DNA of 64,000 nt, taken from NCBI RefSeq assembly GCF_002078875.1, contig NC_034421.1, positions 1,712,917 to 1,776,916 of the forward strand, read 5' to 3'. A model generated the notes under the pieces. It ran no database searches. It had not been told where the DNA came from and was given only the letters and a program-made list of their open reading frames with translations. Of the stretch, positions 23,029-34,038 are shown in pieces (within the stretch, counting starts at the first letter, position 1; each line of letters begins with the position of its first letter). The stretch is from Numida meleagris (Eukaryota > Chordata > Aves > Galliformes > Numididae). A program made the translations under genes and the position numbers.

Positions 23029-24319
23029 CTGAAAAAGAAAAAAAGAAGTCTTTTCTCACCATCTCTGAGCAGAAAGGTCACAACACAAGTGGAAATTTGG
23101 TTTCCATGAGAAGTGTCAGTCTCTGCTTCCCAGAACCTCTTATGACTGAACCACCCGGTGTTTCTGTGCTGGTTCAGCCTTCTCTCGGTCTACCTGGTCA
23201 CGATGGGCAAACCTACTTAGGAAACAGAGCTTAGAGTCATTGTGCATCTTCCTTGCAAAAGAATCTGAAGCTCAGATGCCCCACGCTAGGAACAAAGCAG
23301 AAGGTGCCAAGGAACAAGGCAGTGGCAATTCCTAATTTCAGGTGTACCAGCTCACAACCCCCACTTGTGACCATCCTTTCTGAAAAAGGCAATCACTGAA
23401 CAAGAAATGACGCGGAGCAGAAAGACAAGGGGGAGCTGGGAGGAAGGAATGGTCCAACCGAGGTGAGCTGCGGCCTCAGAGCACTTGGTGGCTGAGGATA
23501 TCCTGCTGGGCTGTCAAATCGTGAGTGATATTGAGAAAATGAATGCGGAGGAATTATTCGTCCTTTCTCACAATACATTAAAATACTCCGAATAGTGAAA
23601 AGATTTTTGGCAAATAGCTAAAATAAACCCCCCCCTCAAATCATGCTGAATGTTTTAATGCTTCCTAAAAAGCATCTAGGGAAAGAAACTGTATAAAGCT
23701 TTCATTATCAGCTGAAGTATTACTGTATATTTTGACTCATTTGGCTCAGTTCATGATATAATGGAGCGCAACTGATGTAACTTGGCTTGATGTGACCCCT
23801 TGTTACACATACTGGAACAATATCTGCAAAAACATTTGAAATTACACATTTTTTCAGACATCTATTTTAAGGATCAGTAACTTCAAACAAGCAGCGCATT
23901 TGGGCATATTTTAAAGGCTTATTTCCTGCAATCATGCACAGGTCATGGCTTAATCCTCATCAGAAAGAACACACTTTGGGATCCTGATTACCGGAGGGAG
24001 CAGTGAAAGAAGGATATTTGTAGAAAGAAAAAAGAGTTTTCAGAAAGAGCTCAGACTCTGGAGTCCAACGAGTAAATCTCTGATGAGAATTTCTGAGGGA
24101 GGTGGGTTTTTTTCACCCTTATATTTTGTTGAAAATTGGAATGCAGCATCCCAAGAGGCAAGACAAAACAGAGCCTTTGAAGTGATGGTCAGGAGATGTT
24201 CCGGCACTGCCGAGCACCGCAGTGACTCGGGCACAGACCCGGGGAGAGCCAGCTGTCCTGGCAGGGAGCAGGCAGCAAACAGGAGAACAATCTGTTATTT
24301 CTTACTGAATTACTGAGAT

Positions 24320-24354
24320 TCACAGTACTTAGAAAAGTACTTTTCACAGTACTT
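24320..24354. repeat. 14-bp palindrome flanked by a direct repeat
   Basis: GAAAAGTACTTTTC at 24332-24345 is a perfect palindrome. It sits between two copies of TCACAGTACTT (24320-24330 and 24344-24354), so AGTACT-type cores occur three times in 35 bases. Confidence 0.85.
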
Positions 24355-25234
24355 TCAAGAACTAAAGTTTTTAATGGCCAGGCAAGGCTCCGAGTTATTT
24401 TAAGTGAGAAGGAGCAGGGCAGCTTTGCTTGGCCAGGTGCATAGCTGCTCTAGAGTGAGAGGGGCTGGCAAAAGGCTCCGCTTGACAGAGGGAAATGTGA
24501 CATATTTCCACAACAGTTAAGAGCTGGATTCTGGCCCACTTCGAGCTAGGTAAGCAAATAATTACCTGTGAATAAATGAGGAAGAAAAGTGCTAAATATA
24601 ATTAATAACATAGACCATATGTTTTTGGCAACTTCTGACCAGAAGGCTCTTAAAAGTACACAGCAACATTCCAGAGTTCGCAGTCACGTTTCCTACATAC
24701 AGCTTACACACTCACCACGCAGTGGACAGAATAGTGACTTAGTGGGTATTTTAAAACCCTGCTGCCTTACAGTCTGTGAATGCATGGCCAAAGCCTGTTT
24801 CTTCCCCTCAAGCATACCTAGACAAAGCGTCAAATATCCACATTTTTAAAATAATTTAAGAAAGTTGCATATTTGACACGACAGTTGAATGTGAAGCATT
24901 CACGTTTTAGAAAAACGTGGAAAGGGAATTTCCCACAGAACCTAACTGCTTTATTTTCACACACCACTGAAGTGCCGATATGTTTGAAGCACGGGACTTT
25001 AGAAAGTGTTCTGTCATTAAAAGCTACTGTTACTTTTGCTCGGTTCTTCCAAATACCCCCAGACAGGCACTCGCATTCATTACTAGAAGTGCTCTCTTCA
25101 TACAGTGCTGGTGACAAGGTCTTACACCCAGTCTGGTTTATGGGAGCCTCTGGGCTGCTCCCATTTGCGCTTGCAGAACAACTTTGAGCTGAATGGGCGA
25201 AAATGAAGCGAGCGCAAATGACGCTGGTACCCAC

Positions 25235-25271
25235 CTTCACTGCCAACCTCCGCAATCCAGTCACTGCCCAT
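25235..25271 (-). CDS. Possible alternative first coding exon (weak)
   Basis: On the minus strand an ATG in a favourable context (A at -3, G at +4) opens the peptide MGSDWIAEVGSE. It ends with one spare G before a good donor, AAG|GTGGGT (25229-25234). The spare G would pair with the CA of exon 22016-22090 to give GCA (Ala), keeping frame. It cannot be an internal exon of the same chain, because none of the acceptors I can see just upstream gives the phase needed to follow exon 28512-28667. It would therefore have to be an alternative start. Local GC is somewhat higher than the surroundings, but there is no clear CpG island or TATA box. Confidence 0.15.
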
Positions 25272-27989
25272 TATCTCCCCAGGGACCGCTCTGAAGTCAG
25301 GCTGTAACTGTCCTCCCCCTCCACACGTTTGCCTGATGTCCCGAGCGCTGCCCAGGGGTTCCAGGTGCACAGCCAGAGGCTCTGGCTCTCAGCACCCTGC
25401 CTACACCAATTATTGGAGATGCTACCGCCAAAAACCATCCTGAGAAAGAGAAGAAGTAACAACAACGTAAGAACGAGAAACTCCGCCCCAGTACTTTAAA
25501 AAAGAGAGGGTTTCAGGGGTTGTTTCAGCTGTCTCATAGGAAAGCCATGAGCAACCAAGAAGTTCCAATGGCCGTGAGCTGGGGATGGCAGTGCCCCTGC
25601 TGGGCTTGATGTGCACTCCTGCATGGAGGAGCCTGGATGTAGTCAGGCGCTGCCCGCGGTACCGGGGGGGTGTGTGCTGGGGGAACCTGGGCTGCCTGGG
25701 GAGCTGGTGACAGCCAAGGGTGTTCTCAGGCTTTCTGAAAGTGGGGGAGAAGGCAAAAAGGCCAGTCTGCACGTTTCACGAAACCGACTCGTAAATTCTC
25801 AATTCAAATATTTTGATTTTTAAGCTCAGATTTAATCTCACCACTGTGAGAAGCCTGTTTCCCTACCTATTACACTCAGAAGCACTTCTGCAGATGAAAA
25901 CTGAGACTTTCCATCCCACAACCTCCCACAGACATATGCACGCACATTATGTCCCATGTTTAATTGCCTTTCAAAACTGTCTTATCTTGGCACAAACTTG
26001 TCATTGGTTTATCTCTGCTCAGGATAAATGCATACCTAATCTTATTACTGGATGCACGCAGAGCAGGCAATCTCATTAATAGCCACCCTTAAGGGATTTC
26101 TATCCAGGGATCAATTTCATAATTGGAACACAGCTACATAATATATAAATATACCCTTTTGATGGCACAGCCATTTGCCTGCTGGTCTCATGCTGTTCTG
26201 TCTTACACGTCTCATGAAGAATTAAAAAAAAAGAGAGAATCCGGAAAGTATTTTTAAACCAGAGATCCTTCTTGGAAGCTTGTTAGGTTTTCAGATCACA
26301 CCACAGGCTTACAAGCTTGATTTGTCAGGTTCATGATTGTTACTGGATATGTGAGTTCTATCATTTTTAGCCTGGGCAGTCACTAAGAATAGTTTTCCCT
26401 GGCAGTGCATTGAATTCTGTATGCTCTTTGTTGTAGCATATAGAATTCTATAATGGGAAAAAACCTAACTTGTTAGCTACATATCATTTTCAGAGCCAGC
26501 AGGAGCTGTAGAGCTTTTAAGAATTAAATTATGTTCATTTATTCAGTGACTGCAAAATACCCTACCAAGAGCGTAATAGCTTAAAGGCTTCCTAATCAAC
26601 TTTACTTCATCATTAAATAATTATGCTTCACATCTCTGAAATACACTTTTGTCACATCTCATAGAAGGGATAGTTAGTGAATATGAGTCATTACTGAGGC
26701 TGAGCGAACCATTCATAATTAAACCTGAGCCACGCAAAGCTGCCCGGTCTAAGGTTGTGTGAACCTTTCAGTGAGTCTGGGCTAAGTTTCCAACAAACTT
26801 CAATCCAATTATATACAAACCACAACAAAACAATATATTATTTGCTCACTGTACAGACCCAAGCTACGGCAAGCTTTACTACCTTTAGCAGATTTTCTCA
26901 TGAAGATCATTACAGCTCAAATCAAATGGGATTGCTGCACCCTCTCCCTCCCATGCTGGAGGCACGTGGTGAGGATGGGCACCACTGAGGCTCACAGAAT
27001 ACATGCATGAGAAAATAGGGAGAAAGGGTGTCAGTGCTTCACCTGGATCTACCTGTCCGTAGCTGCGAGCATGCAACTGCATGCAAGGTTTTTCAGAAGG
27101 ACACCACGGAGCACTGCTAGACAGCTAGTCAAACGGGAGAGAAATTACTGCCATAATTCAAAAGGAGAACAGCACTATTAGTGAAAAAGATGATGAAATA
27201 AACTTAGAGAAAAATGCCAGAAATGTTCATTTACTGGGTTTGCTTACCAGCAGATCGCAAGTCACTCAGAATCCAATGTCCTCATCAGTGCTCCACTGCC
27301 ATCTACCCCACGGCTGTCAGCCACGCCGTGTCCTGTCCCTGCTGGCTGCGCAGCGATGCCGGTGATGTGCCTGCACGGGTGCAGCGATGGAAACCCCAGG
27401 TGCGTCACCTCCTCTGAGGCTGCTCGAGTTGCTCTTCAGCGCTCCAAGGGGGAAGAAAGACCTGAGAAACAACATGGCTTCGTATGAATGATAAGACTCC
27501 AGTTTGTGCTGCAATGGCTGCTCGCCATCAGATCTGCCTCCTAACGGATGGGACAGAGATGCAGGCAGGGTGGAGGGGCCGCAAAGGCGACTGATGGAGA
27601 AGTTTCTTTGGAGCTTGCCACTCTTTTTGCTTCATTTGTATTTCATTAAGCATGAAATTATGTTTATAATTGTATCAGACAACTGTGTGAGATATTAGAT
27701 CGTAAGCCCAGACTGAATTAAAGCAATTTTTAATTAGTTATTGATTTATTCTGATTTGTCATTTTTAATGAATTTATGCCCCTGAATTCAAAGCAGGTGT
27801 ATTATCTTAATTCATAACACTAGCACTCTGCTCAGCTCCTGCCTAACCAAGAGAATGGAAGTCGGTGTTCTTTAACACAAACGCGGTATCAGCCACTGCT
27901 GCGTGCAGGAAAGAGACACCGCACTCCTGGGCTGCAGGCACACTGCTGGGAGCAACCAGGGCTGATGGAAAACCCAGGGCAAGCTTTCA

Positions 27990-28021
27990 AAAAAAAAAAA
28001 AAAGAAAAAAAAAGGGGGGGG
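27990..28021 (+). repeat. A-rich tract ending in G8
   Basis: Two A runs separated by a single G lead into eight G. It resembles the T13-G15 tract near 47.27 kb, in which an A/T homopolymer also abuts a G run. Confidence 0.9.
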
Positions 28022-28511
28022 AAAGGAGGAAACAATATGCAGCTGTGGGAGGTATGAGAAGCCGTGCTTCTGCTGGGAGCGAGCAGAAGCCCATTGCCCT
28101 GGGGATGCCATGTTGCAGCACCAAGAGCAGCAGCCACCACACATAGCTGGGATCCAGCTCAGCCCCAGCAGCTGCAAGGACGGAGCAGCGCCTCGGCTCA
28201 GCAAGGCTGGCTGTGCTTTGTGCATAGAAATCAGAGCTAAGAGGTTTGGGTTTTGTTTTGTTTTTTTTTTTTTGTTACCTCAAATCCATCAGGACCTCAG
28301 CTCCCTGTTATGCTTTTCTGCTCAATCCTGTGATGTTAATACATGCACACGGATTCACTTGGACTTCAAAAGGACATCTTCCCATGGTGCAAGAGCCGCA
28401 GGATATTTCTTGAGGTGTTGCAGACATTGATGGCTTTCATTTAGGAAAAAAAAAAAAGAGGCTGTAGTCTGTAAGGCAGCGCCGAGGCACATGAGCGGTT
28501 CCTCAGCTCAC

Positions 28512-28667
28512 CTTCAAAAAAATTTTTTTTTTTAATCACTTTCTGGCTCTCACACTTATTCTGCTGATGACTGAGGACCTCCAGCACTTTAAAACAAAGC
28601 CTTTCACCTTTCGCTACCTTTTCAGTCTGTGTGACAACAGGCTCCTTGCTGGCATTTATCTCGCAAT
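28512..28667 (-). CDS. Candidate internal coding exon of 156 bp, Lys-rich end
   Basis: Minus-strand exon with acceptor TTGGGGTGCCAG (AG at 28668-28669), preceded by a T-rich tract, and a strong donor GAAG|GTGAGC (28506-28511). It has two leading bases (AT), 51 open codons and one spare G. The peptide starts CEINASKEPVVTQTEKVAK, continues with a hydrophobic-charged stretch (FKVLEVLSHQQNK) and ends in KVIKKKNFFE. The last part is encoded by adjacent A11 and T7 homopolymers, an unusual feature for coding sequence that could also vary in length. Joined to 28924-29007 the split codon is GAT (Asp). Joined to 22016-22090 it is GCA (Ala). Internal GT sites (for example AAAAG|GTAGCG) offer alternative donors. 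Phase agreement supports it, but chance remains possible. Confidence 0.38.
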
Positions 28668-28923
28668 CTGGCACCCCAACAAGAAATAAATATTTGTAAA
28701 CACATTCCTTTTCACGTCCGAGCTCCCCAAATGCTCAGCAACTGACTCTTTTCCTTTCTTAAAAAAAAAAGTTTTTTTGCCTCTCCTTTTCCACTTCCTT
28801 TTCCCTTGTGTGCAGCCACCCACATGGTTTCACTCACTGAAACAGCCCATGGTGAAATCAGACAAACACTTTGACTTTGCCCCCGGCCCCGGTGGTAGCC
28901 ATACCTCGGAAGACGCCATTCAC

Positions 28924-29007
28924 CTCTAATTACACGTCTGCTGAAATCGTGCAGAGAAGGAACAGTGTAAGTCATTAGCCCTCCTAAATGAATGTGCAGC
29001 TGAGTAG
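28924..29007 (-). CDS. Candidate internal coding exon of 84 bp, most 5' exon of the model
   Basis: Minus-strand exon with a good acceptor, CCCTTTGTTAG (AG at 29008-29009), and donor AGAG|GTGAAT (28918-28923). It has two leading bases (CT), 27 open codons and a spare G. The other two frames contain stops, so only this frame can be coding, and it is the phase-1 frame shared by the exons downstream. The peptide begins TQLHIHLGGLMTY and ends LHDFSRRVIR. The intron to the next exon is 256 bases. The exon that should precede it must end with one spare base; I did not find a convincing one within the next kilobase upstream. Unknown family. Confidence 0.35.
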
Positions 29008-29552
29008 CTAACAAAGGGATTAACACTTGACAGCAGAAGCGTTGCACGCTGAAGGGGAGGGTCATCGGGTGACTGCTTATTACACAGAAATAATTGCCAT
29101 CCAATGCTGAGAGAAACTGATGGCTGCAGGCTGTGTTTACTGCAAAAAAATGCTTTTTTTTTTTTTTTAATCTCTGCTCTTATCCCTTCTACTTAATCTT
29201 CCTTTGCACAAAGCAAGGAGGAGGCCCATTGCTGGGCAGGGCATGGTGGGGAGTGCAGGAATGGGTAAAGGCAATGTGAGGGGAGCTGAAGCCCAAGCAA
29301 GTTCAATAGGAATCCTCCTGCTGGACAGAAAGCTTCTACCCCTATGAAAAAGCCTTGTATTTTTTCAAGTTTTGAAAATGCTGCTTCTCTTGCTCCTCTG
29401 TTACCACAGTATGGCATCTGGCTTTATGCCATGTTTAAAAGGATATAATAATGCGATTATAAAGACATCCTGAAAATACTTGTCTTCATCTATCTCCACA
29501 GGTTTAGGGAACCATGGTCATCCCTGTCACCGTGGGGGTGTTCATGACTTAC

Positions 29553-29692
29553 TGAATTGTGTGTGCCTGTTGAAAACACGCCGCACACATTAACACAACG
29601 TGATATGGAACATCCTGTTTAGCAGAAAGCGTGATCTTAGCGTTAGGAAAGATTTGGGGCAAGACTTCCTGCTGGAATAAATACTCATCACT
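29553..29692 (-). CDS. Possible exon of 140 bp, phase not matched to the model
   Basis: The minus-strand acceptor ATTTCAATAG (AG at 29693-29694) and strong donor GTAAGT (29547-29552) flank 46 open codons plus two spare bases. The peptide includes LPQIFPNAKITLSAKQD and VPYHVVLMCAACF. It ends with two spare bases, whereas the next exon (28924-29007) needs one, so a direct join would break the frame. Either another small exon lies between them or one of the two is not real. A second strong acceptor, CTGCCTGAAG near 29740, opens a different frame, which makes the reading ambiguous. Confidence 0.22.
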
Positions 29693-30160
29693 CTATTGAA
29701 ATCATTGCAGCTGTTATGTTCGAAGCGGGCTGAGATAGTTCCCTTCAGGCAGACAAGGACAAAGCAATGAGTAAAACGATGCAAGAGAATTCAGCACACT
29801 TATGACACTGAATAGAAAGGGGCTCCGTGGTGGACTCCTGGGCAGGGATGGGCTTTTCTTTTGTGCCCTACCTGGTGCTGGTTGCAGTGCAGAAGATGTG
29901 TCCTGATGCAGGGCTGGACTGTGTCCCAGGCAGAATCCCCATGTGGGCAAGGTTTGGCTTTGGCTTCTTCTTCTTTCTTTCTTCTAATGTTACCTGCAAT
30001 ACAAGGTGGGGAAAAAAAACTTTATGGCCTTTTTAGGAAAAAAAGCTGCAATTTCAGAGCATGTTAGCTCAATGGTAAGACTTTAACTGGACTACACATA
30101 CACGTACTTGGACATCCTGAGCCCAATTTAAAGACAGTGGATTTTCGTACATGCATTTTA

Positions 30161-30178
30161 AGCTATCAAATGATAGCT
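30161..30178. repeat. Near-palindrome, 8-bp arms with 2-base spacer
   Basis: AGCTATCA, AA, TGATAGCT forms a perfect inverted repeat. It contains a GATA core in each orientation, so it could be a paired GATA-type site or chance. Confidence 0.8.
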
Positions 30179-32189
30179 GAGATGGAAATACCAAAGAGAT
30201 ACATAAGTAATGCTGAGGAAAAGCACAGCAGCACTGGGGTGGTACGGTACAATGAGAAAAGGGTGTTTACATCCAAACATGACACGCACAGCTGAGCATG
30301 AATTCACATTAGCTCAACTTGCGCTTCAAACATCTATTTATTAACTCTGGGTACAAACAACTATTTGTCAGTAGCAGAGTTTGAGCATCACAAAGGTTTT
30401 TTAATGACTTCTATAAACCTTAGCGTGGCTATTATTCCAAAGCCTTGCATTTGAGCAGAGGTGATACCTAGGTTTTTCTATTATTCGTCTCTTTTTTTTT
30501 TTTTTCCACATTCTTTCTTTCTGTGCCTTTAGTTACATGTCAGTTTTCCTGTGACATGCCCAGCAGAGATTTGTAATGAGTGAAGCTAAGAACACGCACC
30601 CACATTTTCCCTCCTGACATGTCAGATTTCACTAGGGCGCTGCCGCCCAATGAGCCCACGCACGGCAGCAGCGTCCTGGGCACACACGGCCACGCACCAA
30701 GAGCTCCTTCCTTCCACCCAGCGCAGGAGGGACTCGTGCATGGCAGAGCTACTCGTGGGCTGGAGGGATGGCCACAGAAAATGTGAATATGGGGATAAAA
30801 GGAAATTTATGCGGGAGCAGATGTGCATCCCACAGAGCGCTTTCCATTCACTGTGGGGTACTGCTTCCTCTTGTCTGATTAAGTGACATCCGGTTAGTGT
30901 ATCTGCCTGATTATTTAGTTCTCTGCGTCACTTTGAGCACTGTAATCTCTCTAATTGGTGCAAAGAATTTTTTCCCAATACGGTTAGAATGAATGTCTAT
31001 GCTCCTTCATGGTTGATTTTGCTATCAGCTTCAGAAATCATGCAGAAGGAGTCTGATTTTGTTTCATTCATTCAAGAATTACTACGTTTGCAGCCACAGA
31101 AACAGTACGTAGGTCTGGATACAAAGGAAATATAATGCCCCGATTAATTTTCTGCATCACTGAAATGGAGCTTCTGTCAAATGGGGGAGGCAGACATCGC
31201 TGATGTTGAAGAGCCATCCCAGAACCAAGCCTGCAGCACTATTTGGAAACAAAAGGTAAGAAGAGATGGTTGATGAGATGAAAACGCTGATTGTAAGATG
31301 TTTTTGGATGAGATAAGCAAACTGGCTTGTAATCTCAAATTCTTAAGTTTCCTTGCTGTGTTTTCACACTATCCTGAGCCTGTTGTTATGTCTGAAAACA
31401 GCCCTCCGTCTGTTTTTATGCTTCAGGCAACATGAGTTCAGATGAAAACACTTTTCCTTGCCCTTATTTGTTAAAACCCTAACGTTTATTTCCTGATGAT
31501 AAGGAGGCGGTCCCAGCCTTTTCAAAAGTGCAGATTTTCTTTAATATAAACACTCCTGAGCTACCTGGCTCAGTGTGGTTTTCAGATGGGAGCTGGCAGT
31601 CAGCCCCCAGAGGTGCCCGCGTCCTTCCGAGCTGCACCGACGCATCCATCCCATGGCTGCAGGAGCGCTGGGTCAGGAACGTGCTCCCAGCAGACAGTCA
31701 TGGAAAGAGTACGAAGGCAAACCTGCCAGAGAGAAATAGCTGATTTGTCTATAAGCAGCTATTTTAAAGCAAGGATACTACTGATAATACTGATATTTCT
31801 CAACAGCTTGTATTTGCAGTGTTAGGATTGCCTGTGCTCTGACTACTTGAAATTCCTCTGGTGGCTTTTATCACGGGATGTCTAAGTTGTTGTTAAGCAC
31901 CACGACAGCCTCGTTGTTGACTGAGAGCTTCCACAGTCAGCTCACAGACCAGCCAACAGGAAGGGCAGAGCCATCCCTAACTCCAGGAGAGCAGCAGGCA
32001 TTACAAAGAAGTAAAACATTTTTCATTTTTATAAGGAAAAAAGAAGAAGTGGTCAATGTGTGGAGCTTCAAAAATAGAAGACATGGTAACAGTCCCCTAA
32101 CACTCAAAAAGTTTGCGGAGAAGGAACTTCTGAAATATTGTCCTGGTCACCAAAGGGGGAAGGAAAGTGCCTGGCTCCGCATGAAGCAA

Positions 32190-32275
32190 AGGTTTAAATT
32201 AGAGACTGGAAAAGCTTCCTAATGAAGGATACTTAATCAGTGAACCTGGCTGCTAAGGGAAGCTGTAAAATGTAA
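32190..32275 (+). repeat. Possible very old CR1-like fragment
   Basis: The stretch beginning AGGTTTAAATTAGAGACTGG and ending GGAAGCTGTAAAATG weakly resembles an internal part of the CR1 3' region (a GGTTTAGATT-like start and a later GGCTGCCCAGGGA-like motif). The match is loose and made from memory. Confidence 0.25.
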
Positions 32276-33313
32276 GTTCTAAAGGGCCAATTAGACTTAC
32301 ACCTGTCTGAAAGGAGCACAGCAGGATTCTGCCTCCTTGAAGCAAAAATGGACTTAAAGCCACTATCATACCACAGTGCTGTTTTTCATCCCCCCAAACC
32401 CCACTCACGTTCCAAAATCTCCTTTCTGCTTTGAACGTATATCCCTACACTGTATGCAGGTCCTCCAAGCTGAGCTGCGAGTGCTCCCAGCCTGTCTCAC
32501 TTGTATAGCAGTAGCCTGTCTAGGAAAATAATAATCATAAACCTACATCTTGTGAGATCAAAGTCCTCTTATAACCAAGTCATGGAGATTATAATTAACT
32601 TCATTCTTCTGAGCAGAGCATCCTTCCTGAGGGAAAAAAGGTGAGTTCTGACTTGTGAGCTGGTACTGCATCTGAGCTCACTTAGGGAAGTCTCTCTCCT
32701 ATAACCTTCTTTATTTTTTGGAGGGGTTTGAGGATGAGGATCCTTGAGGAGACTGGTTACTGCCCTGCAGCTCTCAGTGAGGTATGCAAAGGTTTTCCCT
32801 AAAGTTCTGCAACCTGACTGATTTGGTTTCCTGGTGCACTGCGTGAGCGGTGCAGACATGTGATTCACAAATCTGGGTTTCCATCCAAAAGCCAGGATCC
32901 TTCACGCCACACTCAGCGCTGCTTCCCAGGCCTCCACATCCTTGACTGCATTCTTAGTCAAGAATTACAAGAACGATAACCAGCACTGTAAGTCAGCAGT
33001 ACCACCCTCCAATAAGATAAAGCAGCTGTGTTGGCTCTGGAGTAGCTTAGCTTTAGACTTCTGAGTATGATGAATTATTGTTTAAGGAGATGCATTCGTA
33101 ATTCTGTTCCTCCCAAGCAGGTGGTTGATATTTTGAGATCCCTGCTGCATCAGCACTGTGTATATTTGGCATAGAAACTGCATGAATATTACAAATTCCA
33201 TATTTAATTGAGTCTCATAATGAAACCCTGTAAATCATAGTCAGCCCATCAAACTAAACAGGAAACTGATGTGTTGAGGTGTTAAATTATGTTATTTCTT
33301 TTCACTCCTACAG

Positions 33314-33470
33314 GTTAGACAAAACTTTATCATTTCTCAAAGAAGGAAAACATGATGGCAGAGAACTACACCAAATACGTCTGACTCTATCTGAAAGTAA
33401 CATAAAAATCCTCACTCCTAACAAAAACATTGAGCGATGTGATAAAGCACCTTTATCTACAGCAACTTCT
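33314..33470 (+). CDS. Candidate plus-strand coding exon of 157 bp, unknown gene
   Basis: The plus-strand acceptor is near ideal (TTCTTTTCACTCCTACAG, ending at 33313). The donor is GTGAGT at 33471-33476. One leading base plus 52 codons are open in one frame; the frame beginning TTAG at the acceptor is closed. The peptide starts LDKTLSFLKEGKHDGRELH and includes NKNIERCDKAPLSTATS. It is on the opposite strand from the 15.9-29.0 kb gene, so it would belong to a different transcript. I found no second exon to join to it. It could be a real exon of an unseen plus-strand gene, a non-coding RNA exon or chance. Confidence 0.28.
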
Positions 33471-33786
33471 GTGAGTGAGCTCTCAGAAGAGCACGGTGCC
33501 AGCTTCTCATTCAGGCTACTTCTTTTTCACCTTCCTTGAAATATTTCTGATTCTCTCTCACACATATTTTGTCAGAAGAATCACAATATCATTTGCTATG
33601 CAGTAGCTGGTGAAACTCTTACATTTGTAAAAGTTAGGCAAGAGCTGGGTGGTGAAAGCTACCACTGTTTCAGCTTACTGGGCTGACAACAACCTGAGTT
33701 GTTCTGCTTTGAATGAAAGCTAGTGCAAGACTCTTTCCCCACAGCTAGACTCTGAGGCTATGGCAGAGGAACTATGTCCCGGTAAA

Positions 33787-33842
33787 CAGAATCACAGAAT
33801 GGCTTTGGTTGGAAGGGACCTTAAAGATCATCTTGTTCCAAA
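33787..33842 (-). repeat. CR1 LINE 3' end fragment, avian type
   Basis: The plus-strand text AGAATCACAGAATGG, then TTGGTTGGAAGGGACC, then TTAAAGATCATC is the reverse complement of the CR1 3' terminus. It is close to the young avian consensus as I remember it, so it is the best organism clue in the window. The copy is truncated after about 56 bases. Part of it is included in a chance open frame (33760-34257) that should not be annotated as a gene. Confidence 0.92.
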
Positions 33843-34038
33843 TAACAGTTCAAACAACTGCGAGTCTGATCTAGTGGATAAGGATAAAATCTATTGTAAC
33901 GCGACGGAAAGCACAGCAGTGACAGCAGAGCAGCAAGGTCCTAGGCTACAGCAACTGAGGGCTTGCTCAAAGGCAACAGTCGTGGGCACAGAAATAAAGG
34001 AAAGAAGCTGCTTACCTTCAGAAGGCCTCAGGTACACA

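Larger units (their letters stand above)
23031..28511. other. Intronic stretch of the proposed gene
   Basis: Apart from the weak first-exon candidate at 25235-25271, it holds AT-rich sequence, the small palindrome at 24332-24345 and the A/G tract at 27990-28021. The block at about 27620-27830 is strikingly AT-rich with several TAATTA-like cores and could be a conserved non-coding element. Confidence 0.45.
15940..29007 (-). other. Probable multi-exon protein-coding gene, minus strand, identity unknown
   Basis: Six candidate exons on the minus strand can be joined in one open frame: 28924-29007, 28512-28667, 22016-22090, 21709-21885, 16837-17146 and 15940-16132. Each internal boundary has GT-AG signals. 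The first four joins are all phase 1 (one base left over, two supplied by the next exon), and the last is phase 2. The exons sum to 995 nt, which is 2 bases plus 331 codons including the stop, so no join needs a frameshift. Intron lengths are 256, 6421, 130, 4562 (containing the assembly gap, so true length unknown) and 704 bases. The 5' end lies outside this model because the first listed exon opens mid-codon. I do not recognise the protein family, so no function is assigned. The phase agreement is the main support. Individual small exons could still be chance matches. Confidence 0.5.

Noticed and set aside
24830..25264. 144-codon minus-strand open frame
   Set aside because: It overlaps another open frame on the opposite strand and lacks a paired acceptor and donor. 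Frames of this length are expected by chance in 64 kb.
29340..29397. 58-bp exon candidate on the minus strand between two other candidates
   Set aside because: The acceptor tract is weak, two frames look equally coding-like, and the exon ends in a phase that does not fit exon 28924-29007.
31878..32222. 114-codon plus-strand frame with a Lys/Arg-rich end
   Set aside because: It lacks splice support, and its 3' part may be an old CR1 fragment.
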